Assembly (NCBI GenBank): GCA_016184125.1
Contig: JACPDG010000065.1
Coordinates: 1 to 59,483 of the forward strand
Length of the DNA: 59,483 bases
Reading direction: 5' to 3'
DNA from: Candidatus Rokuibacteriota bacterium
GTDB taxonomy: Bacteria; Methylomirabilota; Methylomirabilia; Rokubacteriales; CSP1-6
A model generated the notes under the pieces. That model had not been told where the DNA came from and searched no databases. It saw nothing but the letters and a program-made list of their open reading frames with translations. This document shows positions 1-9,627 of the stretch, one piece after another (position 1 is the first letter of the stretch; each line of letters starts with the position of its first letter). Both the position numbers and the translations under genes were made by a program.

Positions 1-1
1 G

Positions 2-163
2 TCGGAAGGGCTCACCATGTTGCTGGTCGAACAGAGCGTGCCGGCCGCCCTCGAGCTCGCGAATCGGGGCTACGTGCTCCAGACGGGGCGCGTGGTGCTC
101 GAAGGGACGAGCCGCGAGCTCCTCCAGAGTGATCTCGTTCGCCGCGCCTACCTCGGGATGTAG
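2..163 (+). CDS. livF: LivF-type ABC transporter ATPase, C-terminal end only
   Basis: The window opens inside this gene, so only the last 53 residues are visible. They contain the strand and switch region LLVEQSV and end in RRAYLG, both typical of LivF ATPases of branched-chain amino acid type (HAAT) ABC transporters; LivF proteins have Gln in place of the usual switch histidine. The catalytic Walker motifs lie off the left edge. The gene belongs to a transporter cluster that ends here, separate from cluster A, which begins after the next gene and has its own livF. Confidence 0.85.
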   Translation, partial: SEGLTMLLVEQSVPAALELANRGYVLQTGRVVLEGTSRELLQSDLVRRAYLGM

Positions 164-338
164 GTGCGCCCGCCAACCCCGCCGGCGGGTTCATGCGTGC
201 GGTCGAGCGCGGCCTGACCGAGCGCGCGTGCGACGGCCGGGCCGTCGGCCTGGTCGTCCAGGCGACGAAAGGCGCGGAGCCACCGCTCCCGCGTCCCGAC
301 ATTCCTTCTCGATGTTAGGATGGGGCGCACGGGAGGAC

Positions 339-1205
339 GTGTCGTTGTCCAGAACACTCGTCGTCGCCGCCGGCCAGATGGGCCCCGCCTCGGACGACAA
401 GGCGGCCAACGCCGACACCGTCCTGCGCCTGACGGACGAGGCCGCCGGATCGGGCGCCAACATCATCTGCCTCCCGGAGCTCTGCCTCACGAAATACTTC
501 GGCCACTGGAACACGCGCGATCACGCGCGGATGTTCGACGAGGTCCCGGGGCCGATGACGCGCCCGATCCAGGAGACGGCCGCGCGGCACAAGATCGCCG
601 TCATCCTGCCGCTCGCCGAGCGCGACGGCATCACGCTCTACAACACCGCGGTCGTCATCGATGCCAGCGGCGAGATCGTGGGCCGCTACCGCAAGATGCA
701 CCTGCCCGGGTCGTTCCCGCTGAAGGACCGCGGCGCCTTCACCTACGAGCGCCTCTACTTCACGCCCGGCAATCTCGGCTTCCCCGTCTTCGACGTCGCG
801 GGCGCCCGCGTCGGCATCCAGATCTGCCACGACCGGAACTTCCCGGAGGGCTACCGCCTCCTCGCGCTCCGCGGCGCCGAGCTCGTGTTCACGCCGACGA
901 ACATGCCGGTCGTCGACCAGGTATGGCAGAGCGACATCTGGGAGACGACGCTTCGCCTCCGCGCGTACGAGAACGGCTTCTTCCACGTCGGCGTCGGCAA
1001 GGCGGGCGTCGAGGACGGCCTGCCGTACGTCGGCGACTCCGTCGTCATCACGCCGCTCGGCGGCGCGGTCGTTGCGAGGGCGAAGACCGACGGCAACGAG
1101 CTGGTCCTCGCCCAGATCGATCTCGACGACGTCGCCGAGGCGCGGACGCGGATGCCGTTCCCGCGAGACCGCCGCCCGGAGCACTACCGCGAGCTCGGCA
1201 CATGA
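339..1205 (+). CDS. Carbon-nitrogen hydrolase (nitrilase superfamily)
   Basis: Predicted cytoplasmic amidohydrolase of the nitrilase superfamily, most like beta-ureidopropionase or N-carbamoyl-amino-acid amidohydrolases. The catalytic triad is visible with the GTG start: Glu47 in LPEL, Lys119 in YRKMHLPG and Cys163 in IQICHDRNFPEG. The C-terminal FPRDRRPEHY is usual in the carbamoyl-hydrolase branch. About 288 residues is normal for the family. A GGGAGGA lies just before GTG 339 and TTG 345; ATG 312 is an alternative without a ribosome site. Cluster A starts 43 bp downstream in the same direction, so the enzyme may process what that transporter imports. Exact substrate unknown. Confidence 0.85.
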   Translation: MSLSRTLVVAAGQMGPASDDKAANADTVLRLTDEAAGSGANIICLPELCLTKYFGHWNTRDHARMFDEVPGPMTRPIQETAARHKIAVILPLAERDGITLYNTAVVIDASGEIVGRYRKMHLPGSFPLKDRGAFTYERLYFTPGNLGFPVFDVAGARVGIQICHDRNFPEGYRLLALRGAELVFTPTNMPVVDQVWQSDIWETTLRLRAYENGFFHVGVGKAGVEDGLPYVGDSVVITPLGGAVVARAKTDGNELVLAQIDLDDVAEARTRMPFPRDRRPEHYRELGT

Positions 1206-1248
1206 CGTCCTTCGATCCTCACCCGCTCGGATGAAGAGGAGCTTCCTC

Positions 1249-2511
1249 ATGAGTGCGCGACGTGTCGTGCTCTCGCTCGCGATCGTGCTGACGCTGTTCG
1301 TCTCCCTGGCCACGCCCCAGTCCAAGGAGGTCGTCATCGGCATCATCTATCCGCTGTCGGGACCGGCGGCACTCACCGGGCTCGAGAACAAGGTTGCGGA
1401 CGAGATCGCGCGAGACATCGCGAACGGCGCCGTGGATGTTCCGCTGCCGTTCTACCAGCGGCTGAAGGGCATGCCCGGCCTCAAGGGCGCCAAGGTCCGG
1501 ATGATCTTCGCGGACCACCAGGGCAAGCCGGAGGTCGGGCAGGCCGAGGCGGAGCGTCTCGTCACGCAGGAGAAAGTCCACGCGCTCGAGGGTTCCTGGC
1601 ACTCGTCCGTCACCGCCACCGTGAGCCAGATCGCCGAGCGGTACGGCATCCCGCACGTCAACGGCCAGTCCTCGTCCCCCGGGCTCACCAAGCGCGGGTT
1701 CAAGTGGTTCTTCCGCACCTCGCCGCACGACGAGCACTTCACGCAGACGATGTTCGATTTCTTCCGCGACTTCCAGAAGAAGCGGGGCATCACGCTGAAG
1801 ACGGTCGGCATCACCTACGAAGACACGCTGTTCGGCGCGGACAGCGGCAAGGTGCAGAGGGAGCTCGCGAAGAAGTACGGTTACGAGGCCGTCGTCGACC
1901 TGCAGTACCGGGCGCGCGCCACCTCGCTCCAGGCGGAGATCCAGCGGCTCAAGGCCGCCAACCCGGACGTCTGGATGCCGACGTCGTACCATTCGGACGC
2001 GATCCTGTTCGTCCGCCAGAGCAAGGAGCTCGACTACAACCCGAAGATGATCATGGCGCAGAACGCCGGCCACCAGTCGCCGGACTTCCTGCAGGCCGTC
2101 GGCAAGGACGCCGAGGGCACGATGTCGCGAGCGCCCTTCAACACCGACCTCATCGAGAAGCGGCCGGCGGCGCGGGCGATCGCCAAGATCTACAAGGAGC
2201 GCACCGGCAAGGATTTCTACGACAACCCCGCCCGCACCTTCACGGGCATGATGACGCTGCTCGACGCGATCAACCGCGCGGGCTCGACCGACCCCGAGGC
2301 CATCCGCAAGGCGCTCGTCGCGACGAACATTCCCGGCGACCAGCTCGTGATGACGTGGGACGGGATCACGTTCGACGAGACGGGCCAGAACATCCACGTG
2401 AAGGGCATCATCGTCCAGCTCCAGGGCCAGAAGTGGTACACGGTGTACCCGTTCGACATCGCCACGAAGGACGTGCTCTACCCGATTCCCGCGTGGAAGG
2501 ACCGCAAGTAG
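1249..2511 (+). CDS. LIV-type ABC transporter substrate-binding protein (cluster A)
   Basis: Periplasmic binding protein of the branched-chain amino acid (HAAT, Peripla_BP_6) family, about 420 residues. The N-terminus is a clear signal peptide (RR, then a hydrophobic stretch ending near LATPQS), followed by KEVVIGIIYPLSGPAALTG, the usual first strand and ligand loop. ATG 1249 is preferred because AGAGGAG lies 9-10 nt upstream; ATG 1231 would add MKRSFL. It is the first gene of the K-H-M-G-F transporter cluster A and is followed 46 bp later by livH. The ligand cannot be told from sequence; an amide, urea derivative or amino acid fits the adjacent nitrilase. Confidence 0.9.
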   Translation: MSARRVVLSLAIVLTLFVSLATPQSKEVVIGIIYPLSGPAALTGLENKVADEIARDIANGAVDVPLPFYQRLKGMPGLKGAKVRMIFADHQGKPEVGQAEAERLVTQEKVHALEGSWHSSVTATVSQIAERYGIPHVNGQSSSPGLTKRGFKWFFRTSPHDEHFTQTMFDFFRDFQKKRGITLKTVGITYEDTLFGADSGKVQRELAKKYGYEAVVDLQYRARATSLQAEIQRLKAANPDVWMPTSYHSDAILFVRQSKELDYNPKMIMAQNAGHQSPDFLQAVGKDAEGTMSRAPFNTDLIEKRPAARAIAKIYKERTGKDFYDNPARTFTGMMTLLDAINRAGSTDPEAIRKALVATNIPGDQLVMTWDGITFDETGQNIHVKGIIVQLQGQKWYTVYPFDIATKDVLYPIPAWKDRK

Positions 2512-2557
2512 CCTGACCGCCGAGATCTTCCTGCAGGCGGCGATCGCGGGCGTACTG

Positions 2558-3375
<818 letters not shown>

Positions 3376-3379
<4 letters not shown>

Positions 3380-4359
3380 AGCGGGCGCTCGCGGCGATCG
3401 TCGTGCTCGCCGTCCTCGCGTTTCCGCTCGTGTTCGCTCGCCCGTTCCCGCGCCACGTGATGATCATGATCTTCCTGTACGGAGCGCTGGCCACCGCGTG
3501 GAACGTCCTCGCCGGATACTGCGGCCAGATCTCGCTCGGGCACGCCGTCTACTTCGGGATCGGCGCGTATACCTCGACGCTGCTCATCCGCGAGGCCGCG
3601 CTGACGCCGTGGCTCGGGATGCCGGCCGGCGCGGCGCTCGCCGTGCTCGTTTCCCAGGTGATCGGTTATCCGGTCTTCCGGCTGCGCGGGCACTACTTCG
3701 CCATCGCGACCATCGGCGTCGGCGAGATCGTCCAGACGCTCTTCATCAACTGGGACTGGGCCGGCGGCGCGCGCGGGCTGTTCGTGCCGATCAAGCGTCC
3801 CGACAGTCTCCTGAACCTCCAGTTCCACGAGTCGAAGGCCGTCTACTACTACATCGCGCTCGGGCTGCTGGCCTTGGCGCTCGGCGTGACGCACTGGCTC
3901 GAGCGGTCCCGGCGCGGCTACGTGTTCCGTGCGATCCGCGAGGACCAGGACGCGGCGGCGAGCGTGGGCGTGCACGTCGCGCGCGAGAAGCACGTGGCCA
4001 TCGCGGTGTCCGCGGCCCTGACCGCGCTGGGCGGCACGTTCTGGGCGCAGTACGTGCTCTTCATCGATCCCGAGTCGGTCTTTCCGCTGTCGCTCTCGAT
4101 CCTCATCTCTCTCGTCGCGGTGCTCGGCGGCGTCGGAAGTCTCTGGGGACCCGTGCTCGGCGCGGCGATCCTCGTCCCGCTGTCGGAGGGCACGCGCGTG
4201 CTGCTCGGCGGAACCGGCAAGGCGCTTGACCTCGTCATCTACGGCGCGCTCATCATGCTGATCGCGGTGTTCCAGCCGAGCGGTGTGATCGGCCTGGCGC
4301 GCCGGTTCCGCCGTGATCGGCGTCAGGCCACCGGCGCCGCGCAGGCGTCGAGCGCATGA
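3376..4359 (+). CDS. livM: LIV-type ABC transporter permease LivM (cluster A)
   Basis: Second permease subunit, 327 residues and highly hydrophobic. It carries the LivM signature GYCGQISLGHAVYFGIGAY near residue 45 and the cytoplasmic loop AIREDQDAAASVGV that contacts the ATPases. The start is TTG 3376, overlapping the livH stop; no ATG or GTG lies at a sensible place, and cluster D uses the same TTGA arrangement for its livF. The end overlaps livG by 4 nt (ATGA). Confidence 0.9.
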
Positions 4360-5078
4360 GCCTCCTCACCGTGTCGGGACTCACCAAGCGCTTCGGCGGC
4401 GTCGTCGCCAACCGCGACATCTCGTTCACCGTGCGTCCCGGTGAGCTGGTCGGCGTCATCGGTCCCAACGGCGCGGGGAAGTCGACGCTGTTCGACGTCA
4501 TCACCGGGTTTGCCCGCCCGGACTCCGGCACGGTCCACGTCGACGGCCACGACGTCACGCGGCTGCGCCCCGATCAGATCTGCCGGCTCGGCGTCGCGCG
4601 GACGTTCCAGAAGCTCAGGCCCTTCCACGGGATGACCACGCTCGAGAACGTGATGATCGGCGCCTTCGGGCGGACGAACGACGTGAACGCGGCGCGCCGC
4701 GCGGCGTGGGAGGCGCTGGAGCGCGTGGGCCTCGGGGACCGGGCGGACGCGCACGCGCGCGGGCTGTCGACCGGTCAGCGCAAGCGCCTCGAGCTGGCGC
4801 GCGCGCTCGCCACCGGACCGCGACTCCTCCTCCTCGACGAGGTCACGGGCGGCGTCGATCCGGGCGCGATCCCCGGGCTGATCGCGCTCGTGCGCGAGCT
4901 GCACGCGCGCGGGCTCGCGCTCGTCGTGATCGAGCACAACATGGGCGTCATCATGGACATCGCGCAGCGCGTGGTCGCGCTCCAGCTCGGCGAGGTCATC
5001 GCCGACGCGCCGCCCGCCGACATCATGCGCGACCAGCGCGTGATCGACGCCTACCTGGGAGAAGCATGGCGGGTCTGA
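4356..5078 (+). CDS. livG: LIV-type ABC transporter ATPase LivG (cluster A)
   Basis: ATP-binding subunit, 240 residues. Walker A is GPNGAGKST, the signature is LSTGQRKRLELARAL, Walker B is LLLLDEV and the H-loop is VIEHNMG. The signature Ser is followed by TGQ rather than GGE, normal for LivG. The end YLGEAWRV is typical. It starts in an ATGA overlap with livM and overlaps the next gene by 13 nt, so all five cluster A genes are probably one transcript. Confidence 0.95.
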   Translation: MSLLTVSGLTKRFGGVVANRDISFTVRPGELVGVIGPNGAGKSTLFDVITGFARPDSGTVHVDGHDVTRLRPDQICRLGVARTFQKLRPFHGMTTLENVMIGAFGRTNDVNAARRAAWEALERVGLGDRADAHARGLSTGQRKRLELARALATGPRLLLLDEVTGGVDPGAIPGLIALVRELHARGLALVVIEHNMGVIMDIAQRVVALQLGEVIADAPPADIMRDQRVIDAYLGEAWRV

Positions 5079-5782
5079 TCCTCGAAGCGCGCGGGCTCGA
5101 CGTGCTCCTGGAGGATTACCAGGTGCTCTGGGGCGCGCACGTCGACGTCGGGGAGGGCGAAATCGTCGCGCTGCTCGGACCGAACGGCGCCGGCAAGTCC
5201 ACGCTCATGAACACGATCTCGGGGCTGCTGCGTCCGCGCGGGGGCGAGGTGGTGTTCGCCGGCCGCTCGATCGCCGGGTTGCGCGCGCACCGCATCGTCC
5301 GCGAGGGCGTCAGCCACGTGCTCGAGCGCAGGCGGCTGTTCCCGTACCTCACGGTGCGCCAGAACGTGCTGCTCGGCGCGTACAACCCGGCGGCGCGCGC
5401 CGGCCGCGACGAGCAGCTGCGCCGCGTGACGGAGCTCTTTCCGCTCATCGAATCGCGCGCGAACCAGCTCGCGCACACCCTGTCGGGCGGCGAGCAGCAG
5501 ATGGTCGCGATCGCGCGCGGTCTCATGGCCCGGCCGCGCCTGCTCATGATCGACGAGCCGTTCCTGGGCCTCGCGCCGCGCATCGTCGATCAGATCGTCG
5601 GCGTCATGGCGCGGATCAACGCGGACGGCGTCGCCATCCTCTTCATCGAGCAGAACGTGGAGCGCGCGCTCGGGATCGCGCACCGCGGCTTCGTGCTGGA
5701 GTCGGGCCGCACCGTGCTCGAAGGGCGTGCGGCAGACATCGTCCGCTCGCCGGAGATCCGCAAGGTCTTCCTCGGCGGCTGA
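5066..5782 (+). CDS. livF: LIV-type ABC transporter ATPase LivF (cluster A)
   Basis: Second ATPase of cluster A, 238 residues. Walker A GPNGAGKST, signature LSGGEQQMVAIARGL and Walker B LLMIDEP are intact, and FIEQNVERAL at the switch region marks the LivF subclass. ATG 5066 overlaps the livG end and follows GGGAGAAGC, a usable ribosome site. The gene ends the cluster; the next gene lies on the other strand and ends 63 bp away. Confidence 0.95.
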   Translation: MAGLILEARGLDVLLEDYQVLWGAHVDVGEGEIVALLGPNGAGKSTLMNTISGLLRPRGGEVVFAGRSIAGLRAHRIVREGVSHVLERRRLFPYLTVRQNVLLGAYNPAARAGRDEQLRRVTELFPLIESRANQLAHTLSGGEQQMVAIARGLMARPRLLMIDEPFLGLAPRIVDQIVGVMARINADGVAILFIEQNVERALGIAHRGFVLESGRTVLEGRAADIVRSPEIRKVFLGG

Positions 5783-5845
5783 GGCGAACGCGTCAGGCTC
5801 GTAGGCCCGTTCGTCGAGGACCTCATAACGCGGACGTCCCGGCCG

Positions 5846-7123
5846 TCAGCCGCAGAGGCGGTACGTCGCGTACGCGATGGCCCGCGCCGCGATGACGAGG
5901 TCGGAGAGCTTCACGCGCTCGTCGGGCGTCGGCCATTCCTTGTAGATGCGGATGTCGCCCGCGCCGTACTGCAGCGACGGGATGCCGGCGGCGGCGAGGA
6001 TGTTGCCGTCGCCAACGTTGCCGAGACGTCCCCAGCCACCGATCGCCGCGTCCGTCCCCGACGCCCGGCGGTGACCTTCGGCCAGCGCCTGCACCATCGG
6101 GTGGTCGCGCGAAATCTCCATCGGGTCCTGGCACCAGCCTTCTTCCGAGCCGGGCGCGGGAATCGTGACCTCGTAGTCGAGCGCGGGCGACTCCTTCTTG
6201 ATCGACTCGAGGAGGCGATGCACATCGGCGCGCACGCTGTCGAGGGTCTGGCCCGGCACGGTCCGGAGCTGGAAGATCATCTCGGCCTCGCGGCTCGACA
6301 TGCCGGTGTAGTTCGGCTGGTAGTAGTGCTCCTTGTGGAGCGTGTCGAACGTGTGCGTCGGAAACCCGGGCAGCTCGGGATGTGGCGTGAACGTGAGCCA
6401 GGCGCCCTGCGGGATGGGATCGAGGCTGGGCCCGACGCGCTGGATGACGCGGCAGAGCTGCTCGATCGGGTTCTGATACGCGGCCTTCGCCTCGGCGCTG
6501 GAGCGAAAGAAGAGCTCGGGGCTTCGCGTCTTGATGCGGACCATCACGATCCCCACGCAGACGTTCGCGATGGTGAGCGCGGAGTGCTCCATGTTGATGG
6601 CCATGTCCGCGCCCACCCCGTGCTCGAGCAGCGCGCGCGTGCCCCAGCCACCGAGCTTGTGCGCGACGACGGGACACACGAGCACGTCACCGCGCAGCCG
6701 CACGCCGGCCTTGACGATCGCTTCGACACCGCAGATGGCCGCGACCACGCCGCCCTTGTCGTCGTGCGCGCCCATCCCCCAGACCCAGCCGTCCTCGAGC
6801 TCGGCGCCGTAGGGATCGACGGACCAGCCGCTCATCTCGACGCCGGGGTCCATGTGGCCGTTCAGCATGAGGCTCGGTCCACCGCCGGTACCGTGGAGGC
6901 GTCCGATCGGCTGGCGCGTCTTCTTGCCGGGCTTCGCCGGATGCGTCACGTCCATCATCTCGACGTCGAGCCCGATGTCGGACATGTAGCTCGCGAAGAG
7001 ATCCGCGATCGTGCCTTCTTCCATCGTCGTGCTCGGGATGCGGATCGCGGCCTGCTCGAGAGCGAGGACCTGACGGTCGGTGATCCCGTCGGCGATGTTT
7101 CCCCAGGCGCTGTCGAAGGTCAT
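5846..7123 (-). CDS. M20-family peptidase/deacylase homolog with altered catalytic pair
   Basis: Cytoplasmic M20 metallopeptidase-fold protein (ArgE/DapE/carboxypeptidase G2 type), 425 residues. His90 and Asp92 in LNGHMDP and Asp121-Asp122 in GAHDDKGG match metal-binding positions. The canonical Asp-Glu-Glu before GGxGT is replaced: the local sequence is VVAHKLGGWGTRAL, with Ala154-His155-Lys156 where the general-base and metal-ligand glutamates normally sit. It may use other ligands or have a changed activity. The start has GGGGGAG 8 nt upstream. It is divergent from cluster B and convergent with cluster A. Confidence 0.8.
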   Translation of the reverse strand: MTFDSAWGNIADGITDRQVLALEQAAIRIPSTTMEEGTIADLFASYMSDIGLDVEMMDVTHPAKPGKKTRQPIGRLHGTGGGPSLMLNGHMDPGVEMSGWSVDPYGAELEDGWVWGMGAHDDKGGVVAAICGVEAIVKAGVRLRGDVLVCPVVAHKLGGWGTRALLEHGVGADMAINMEHSALTIANVCVGIVMVRIKTRSPELFFRSSAEAKAAYQNPIEQLCRVIQRVGPSLDPIPQGAWLTFTPHPELPGFPTHTFDTLHKEHYYQPNYTGMSSREAEMIFQLRTVPGQTLDSVRADVHRLLESIKKESPALDYEVTIPAPGSEEGWCQDPMEISRDHPMVQALAEGHRRASGTDAAIGGWGRLGNVGDGNILAAAGIPSLQYGAGDIRIYKEWPTPDERVKLSDLVIAARAIAYATYRLCG

Positions 7124-7205
7124 GGTCGTGCTCCCCCTGGTGGGTGAAGATACCGGAGGTCGGCTGTGTCTCGCCCGAAAACGGATCCGGCGGCTCCACG
7201 CGGCG

Positions 7206-7234
7206 TTGACAGTGTGAAGGTCGTCTCCTATGGT
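7206..7234 (+). promoter_or_regulatory. Predicted sigma70 promoter for cluster B
   Basis: A perfect -35 TTGACA (7206-7211), a 17-nt spacer and a -10 TATGGT (7229-7234) lie in the 264-bp divergent region between the M20 gene and the binding-protein gene at 7388. Transcription would begin near 7241, giving a leader of about 145 nt. This is among the best promoter matches in the window; it has not been tested. Confidence 0.55.
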
Positions 7235-7387
7235 TGCGCCTGGTTGCGCTTGCGGCCTTCTCTGGGTCTGCTGCCTCAATACCAATACTGGTCGACACCC
7301 CACTGATTGACACTCCGCGTGGCGGGGTGTAGACGGGGGACAGCGCACCGCCGTCGCGTGCCGCGCCAACAACCCGGGAGGTCGCCC

Positions 7388-8659
7388 ATGCAGCGCCGTA
7401 TTCTGGTCGCCGCGGTCTCGGTCCTTGCCCTCCTCGCCACCCTGCCGGTCGCGACCGCCGAGGCCCAGCTCAAGGGCGAGTACAAGATCGGCGTCCTCGA
7501 GCCACTCACCGGCCCGCTCTCCTCCGAGGGCAAGCGCCACCTCGCCGGTTACGAGATCATGCGCGACCTCATCAACGCGCGCGGCGGCGTCATGGGGAAG
7601 AAGCTCGTCTTCGCCGTCGCCGACATCCCGAACCCGACCGCCGCGGCGAGCGAGGCGAATCGGCTGATCTCCCGCGAGGGCGTCAAGATCCTCACGGGAA
7701 GCTTCTCGTCCACCCTCTGCGGGGCCGCGAGCGAGGCGGCCGCGCGCCACAACGTCATCTACTGGGAGTCGTCCTGCGTCGATCCGCGGTTCACCCGGCG
7801 CGGCCTCAAGACCACGTTCCGCACGGAGATCGACGGGATCGGCTTCGGCTGGTACCAGGTCGAGTTCGCGGTGAAGTACGTCGCGCCGCGCCTCGGCAAG
7901 AAGCCGAGCGAGCTGCGCGTGGCCTTCCTGTCGGAGGACTCCTCCTACGGCCAGGGCGCGACGGAGGCGGCGCGCGAGCGCGCGAAGAAAGAGTTCGGCA
8001 TGCAGGAGCTCGCCGCCGAGTACTACAACTTCCAGACGATCAACGACTTCACGCCCATCCTGATCAAGTTCAAGCAGCTCAACCCCGACATCCTGTTCGG
8101 CATCTCGCGGAACAACGACTCGATCCTGCTCTGGAAGCAGGCGAAGGAGCAGAACTTCGTGCCGAAGGCGGTCATCACGGCGGGGGCCACGGGCTTCGGC
8201 TCGCCGGACTTCGGCAAGGCGCTCGGCAACGACGCCAACGGCCCCTTCGCGCTGCTCGAGCCCGGCCCCGGCTTCAAGGTGGAAGGGCTCCGGCCCGACG
8301 GGCGGGAGATCGAGACGGCCTTCCGCGCGGCCGTCCAGAAGGCCACGGGCTCCTATCCGCTCGGCGGCCATCAGCTCGCGGCCGGCGGCCTCTGGCTCCT
8401 GAAGATCGTGCTCGACAAGGCGGGCACGGACGAGCTCGACGCCTTCCGCAAGGCGGTGTTCGCGCTCGACCTCCCCGTGGGCTCGCTGGTCAACGGCTGG
8501 GGCGCCAAGTTCGACGAGACCGGCCAGAACTCGAACGATCGCGTCCAGCACTACATGCTCCAGTGGCAGAACGGGGCGCTGGTGACGGTGTGGCCGGAGG
8601 AGTTCACGACCAACCGCACCAAGTGGCTGCCGCTCCCGGCCTGGGACAAGCGGAAGTAA
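7388..8659 (+). CDS. LIV-type ABC transporter substrate-binding protein (cluster B)
   Basis: Periplasmic binding protein of the HAAT family, 423 residues. ATG 7388 follows GGGAGG by 6 nt. The signal peptide ends near TAEAQ and the mature part begins with KGEYKIGVLEPLTGPLSSEG. Ligand-loop regions such as GSFSSTLCGAASEAAARHN are visible. It begins the K-H-M-G-F cluster B and is separated from livH by a strong hairpin, which suits the higher expression binding proteins need. Ligand unknown. Confidence 0.92.
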   Translation: MQRRILVAAVSVLALLATLPVATAEAQLKGEYKIGVLEPLTGPLSSEGKRHLAGYEIMRDLINARGGVMGKKLVFAVADIPNPTAAASEANRLISREGVKILTGSFSSTLCGAASEAAARHNVIYWESSCVDPRFTRRGLKTTFRTEIDGIGFGWYQVEFAVKYVAPRLGKKPSELRVAFLSEDSSYGQGATEAARERAKKEFGMQELAAEYYNFQTINDFTPILIKFKQLNPDILFGISRNNDSILLWKQAKEQNFVPKAVITAGATGFGSPDFGKALGNDANGPFALLEPGPGFKVEGLRPDGREIETAFRAAVQKATGSYPLGGHQLAAGGLWLLKIVLDKAGTDELDAFRKAVFALDLPVGSLVNGWGAKFDETGQNSNDRVQHYMLQWQNGALVTVWPEEFTTNRTKWLPLPAWDKRK

Positions 8660-8691
8660 CGCGGCCGCGCCGTTCATGACCGACCGCTCCC

Positions 8692-8718
8692 GGCGCCCCG
8701 GGCCACCCCCGGGGTGCC
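8692..8718 (+). other. Intercistronic hairpin after binding-protein gene
   Basis: GGCGCCCCGGG (8692-8702) and CCCGGGGTGCC (8708-8718) form an 11-bp stem, one pair being G-U in RNA, with a 5-nt loop. No T-run follows, so it is more likely an mRNA-stabilising or partly attenuating structure than a full terminator. A similar hairpin follows the binding-protein gene of cluster C. Confidence 0.6.
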
Positions 8719-8745
8719 GTGCACGTGTCCGGCGCTCGGCCTGAC

Positions 8746-9627
8746 ATGGGCGCGCTCCCCCAGCTCGTCGTCTCGACGCTGCTCCTCGGCGGCATCTACG
8801 CGCTGATCGCCGTCGGCCTGACGCTCATCTTCGGCATCATGCGCGTCGTGAACTTCGCCCACGGCGAGTTCCTGATGCTCGGCATGTACCTGGCCTTCTG
8901 GTCGTTCTCGCTCTGGCGCCTCGATCCCTACGTGGTGCTGGTCGTCGCCCTGCCGGTCTTCTTCGTGGTCGGGCTCCTCTCCTACTGGCTCGTCATGAAG
9001 GGGGTCATCAAGGCCTCGCACAACGTCCAGATCTTCACGACGGTGGGCCTCTCGATCGCGCTCCAGAACGTGGCGCTGGTCCTCTGGACGGGGGACTACC
9101 GCTTCGTCCGGCCCTGGCACGCCTCCGAGGTCGTGCGCCTGGGGGGTGCTGCGCTGAACCTCTCGCAGATCGTGGCCTTCGCGGTGGCCGTCGCCTTCAC
9201 GGGCGGGCTCATGGCGTTCATGAAGTTCACCCACGCCGGGCGGGTCATGCGCGCGACGGCCGAGGACCGCGAGGCCGCGACGCTGATGGGGATCGACACC
9301 GAGCGCGTCTACCGCCTGGCGTGGACGATCGGGATCGTCTGCGTGGGCGTGGCGGGCGTCCTGCTCTCGCCGGTCTACACGGTGTACCCGCAGGCCGGGC
9401 TCCAGTTCGTGCTGCTCGCGTATGTCGTGGTCGTGCTGGGCGGCCTCGGCGACATGCGCGGGGCGCTCTTCGGGAGCCTCATCGTCGCCGCCGTCGAGAC
9501 CGTGGGCGCGTACACGCTCGGCATCGCCTGGAAGGAAGTGCTCTACTTCGTCCTCTTCATCCTCGTGCTCGTCTTCCGGCCAGCCGGCCTCTTCGGCCAG
9601 CGGGGCGCCGAGACGCTGGGGATGTGA
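8746..9627 (+). CDS. livH: LIV-type ABC transporter permease LivH (cluster B)
   Basis: Permease of about 293 residues with the LivH signature IFGIMRVVNFAHGEF and the C-terminal RPAGLFGQRG. Hydrophobic helices span most of the length. ATG 8746 is used because MGALPQLVVSTLLLGG matches the usual LivH beginning; GTG 8719 would add nine polar residues and lies at the edge of the preceding hairpin. The stop and the next start share a base (TGATG). Confidence 0.92.
   Translation: MGALPQLVVSTLLLGGIYALIAVGLTLIFGIMRVVNFAHGEFLMLGMYLAFWSFSLWRLDPYVVLVVALPVFFVVGLLSYWLVMKGVIKASHNVQIFTTVGLSIALQNVALVLWTGDYRFVRPWHASEVVRLGGAALNLSQIVAFAVAVAFTGGLMAFMKFTHAGRVMRATAEDREAATLMGIDTERVYRLAWTIGIVCVGVAGVLLSPVYTVYPQAGLQFVLLAYVVVVLGGLGDMRGALFGSLIVAAVETVGAYTLGIAWKEVLYFVLFILVLVFRPAGLFGQRGAETLGM

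Noticed and set aside
6071..7147. A 358-codon plus-strand open frame opposite the M20 gene
   Set aside because: Only the minus strand shows M20 motifs and a ribosome site; this frame is a complement shadow.
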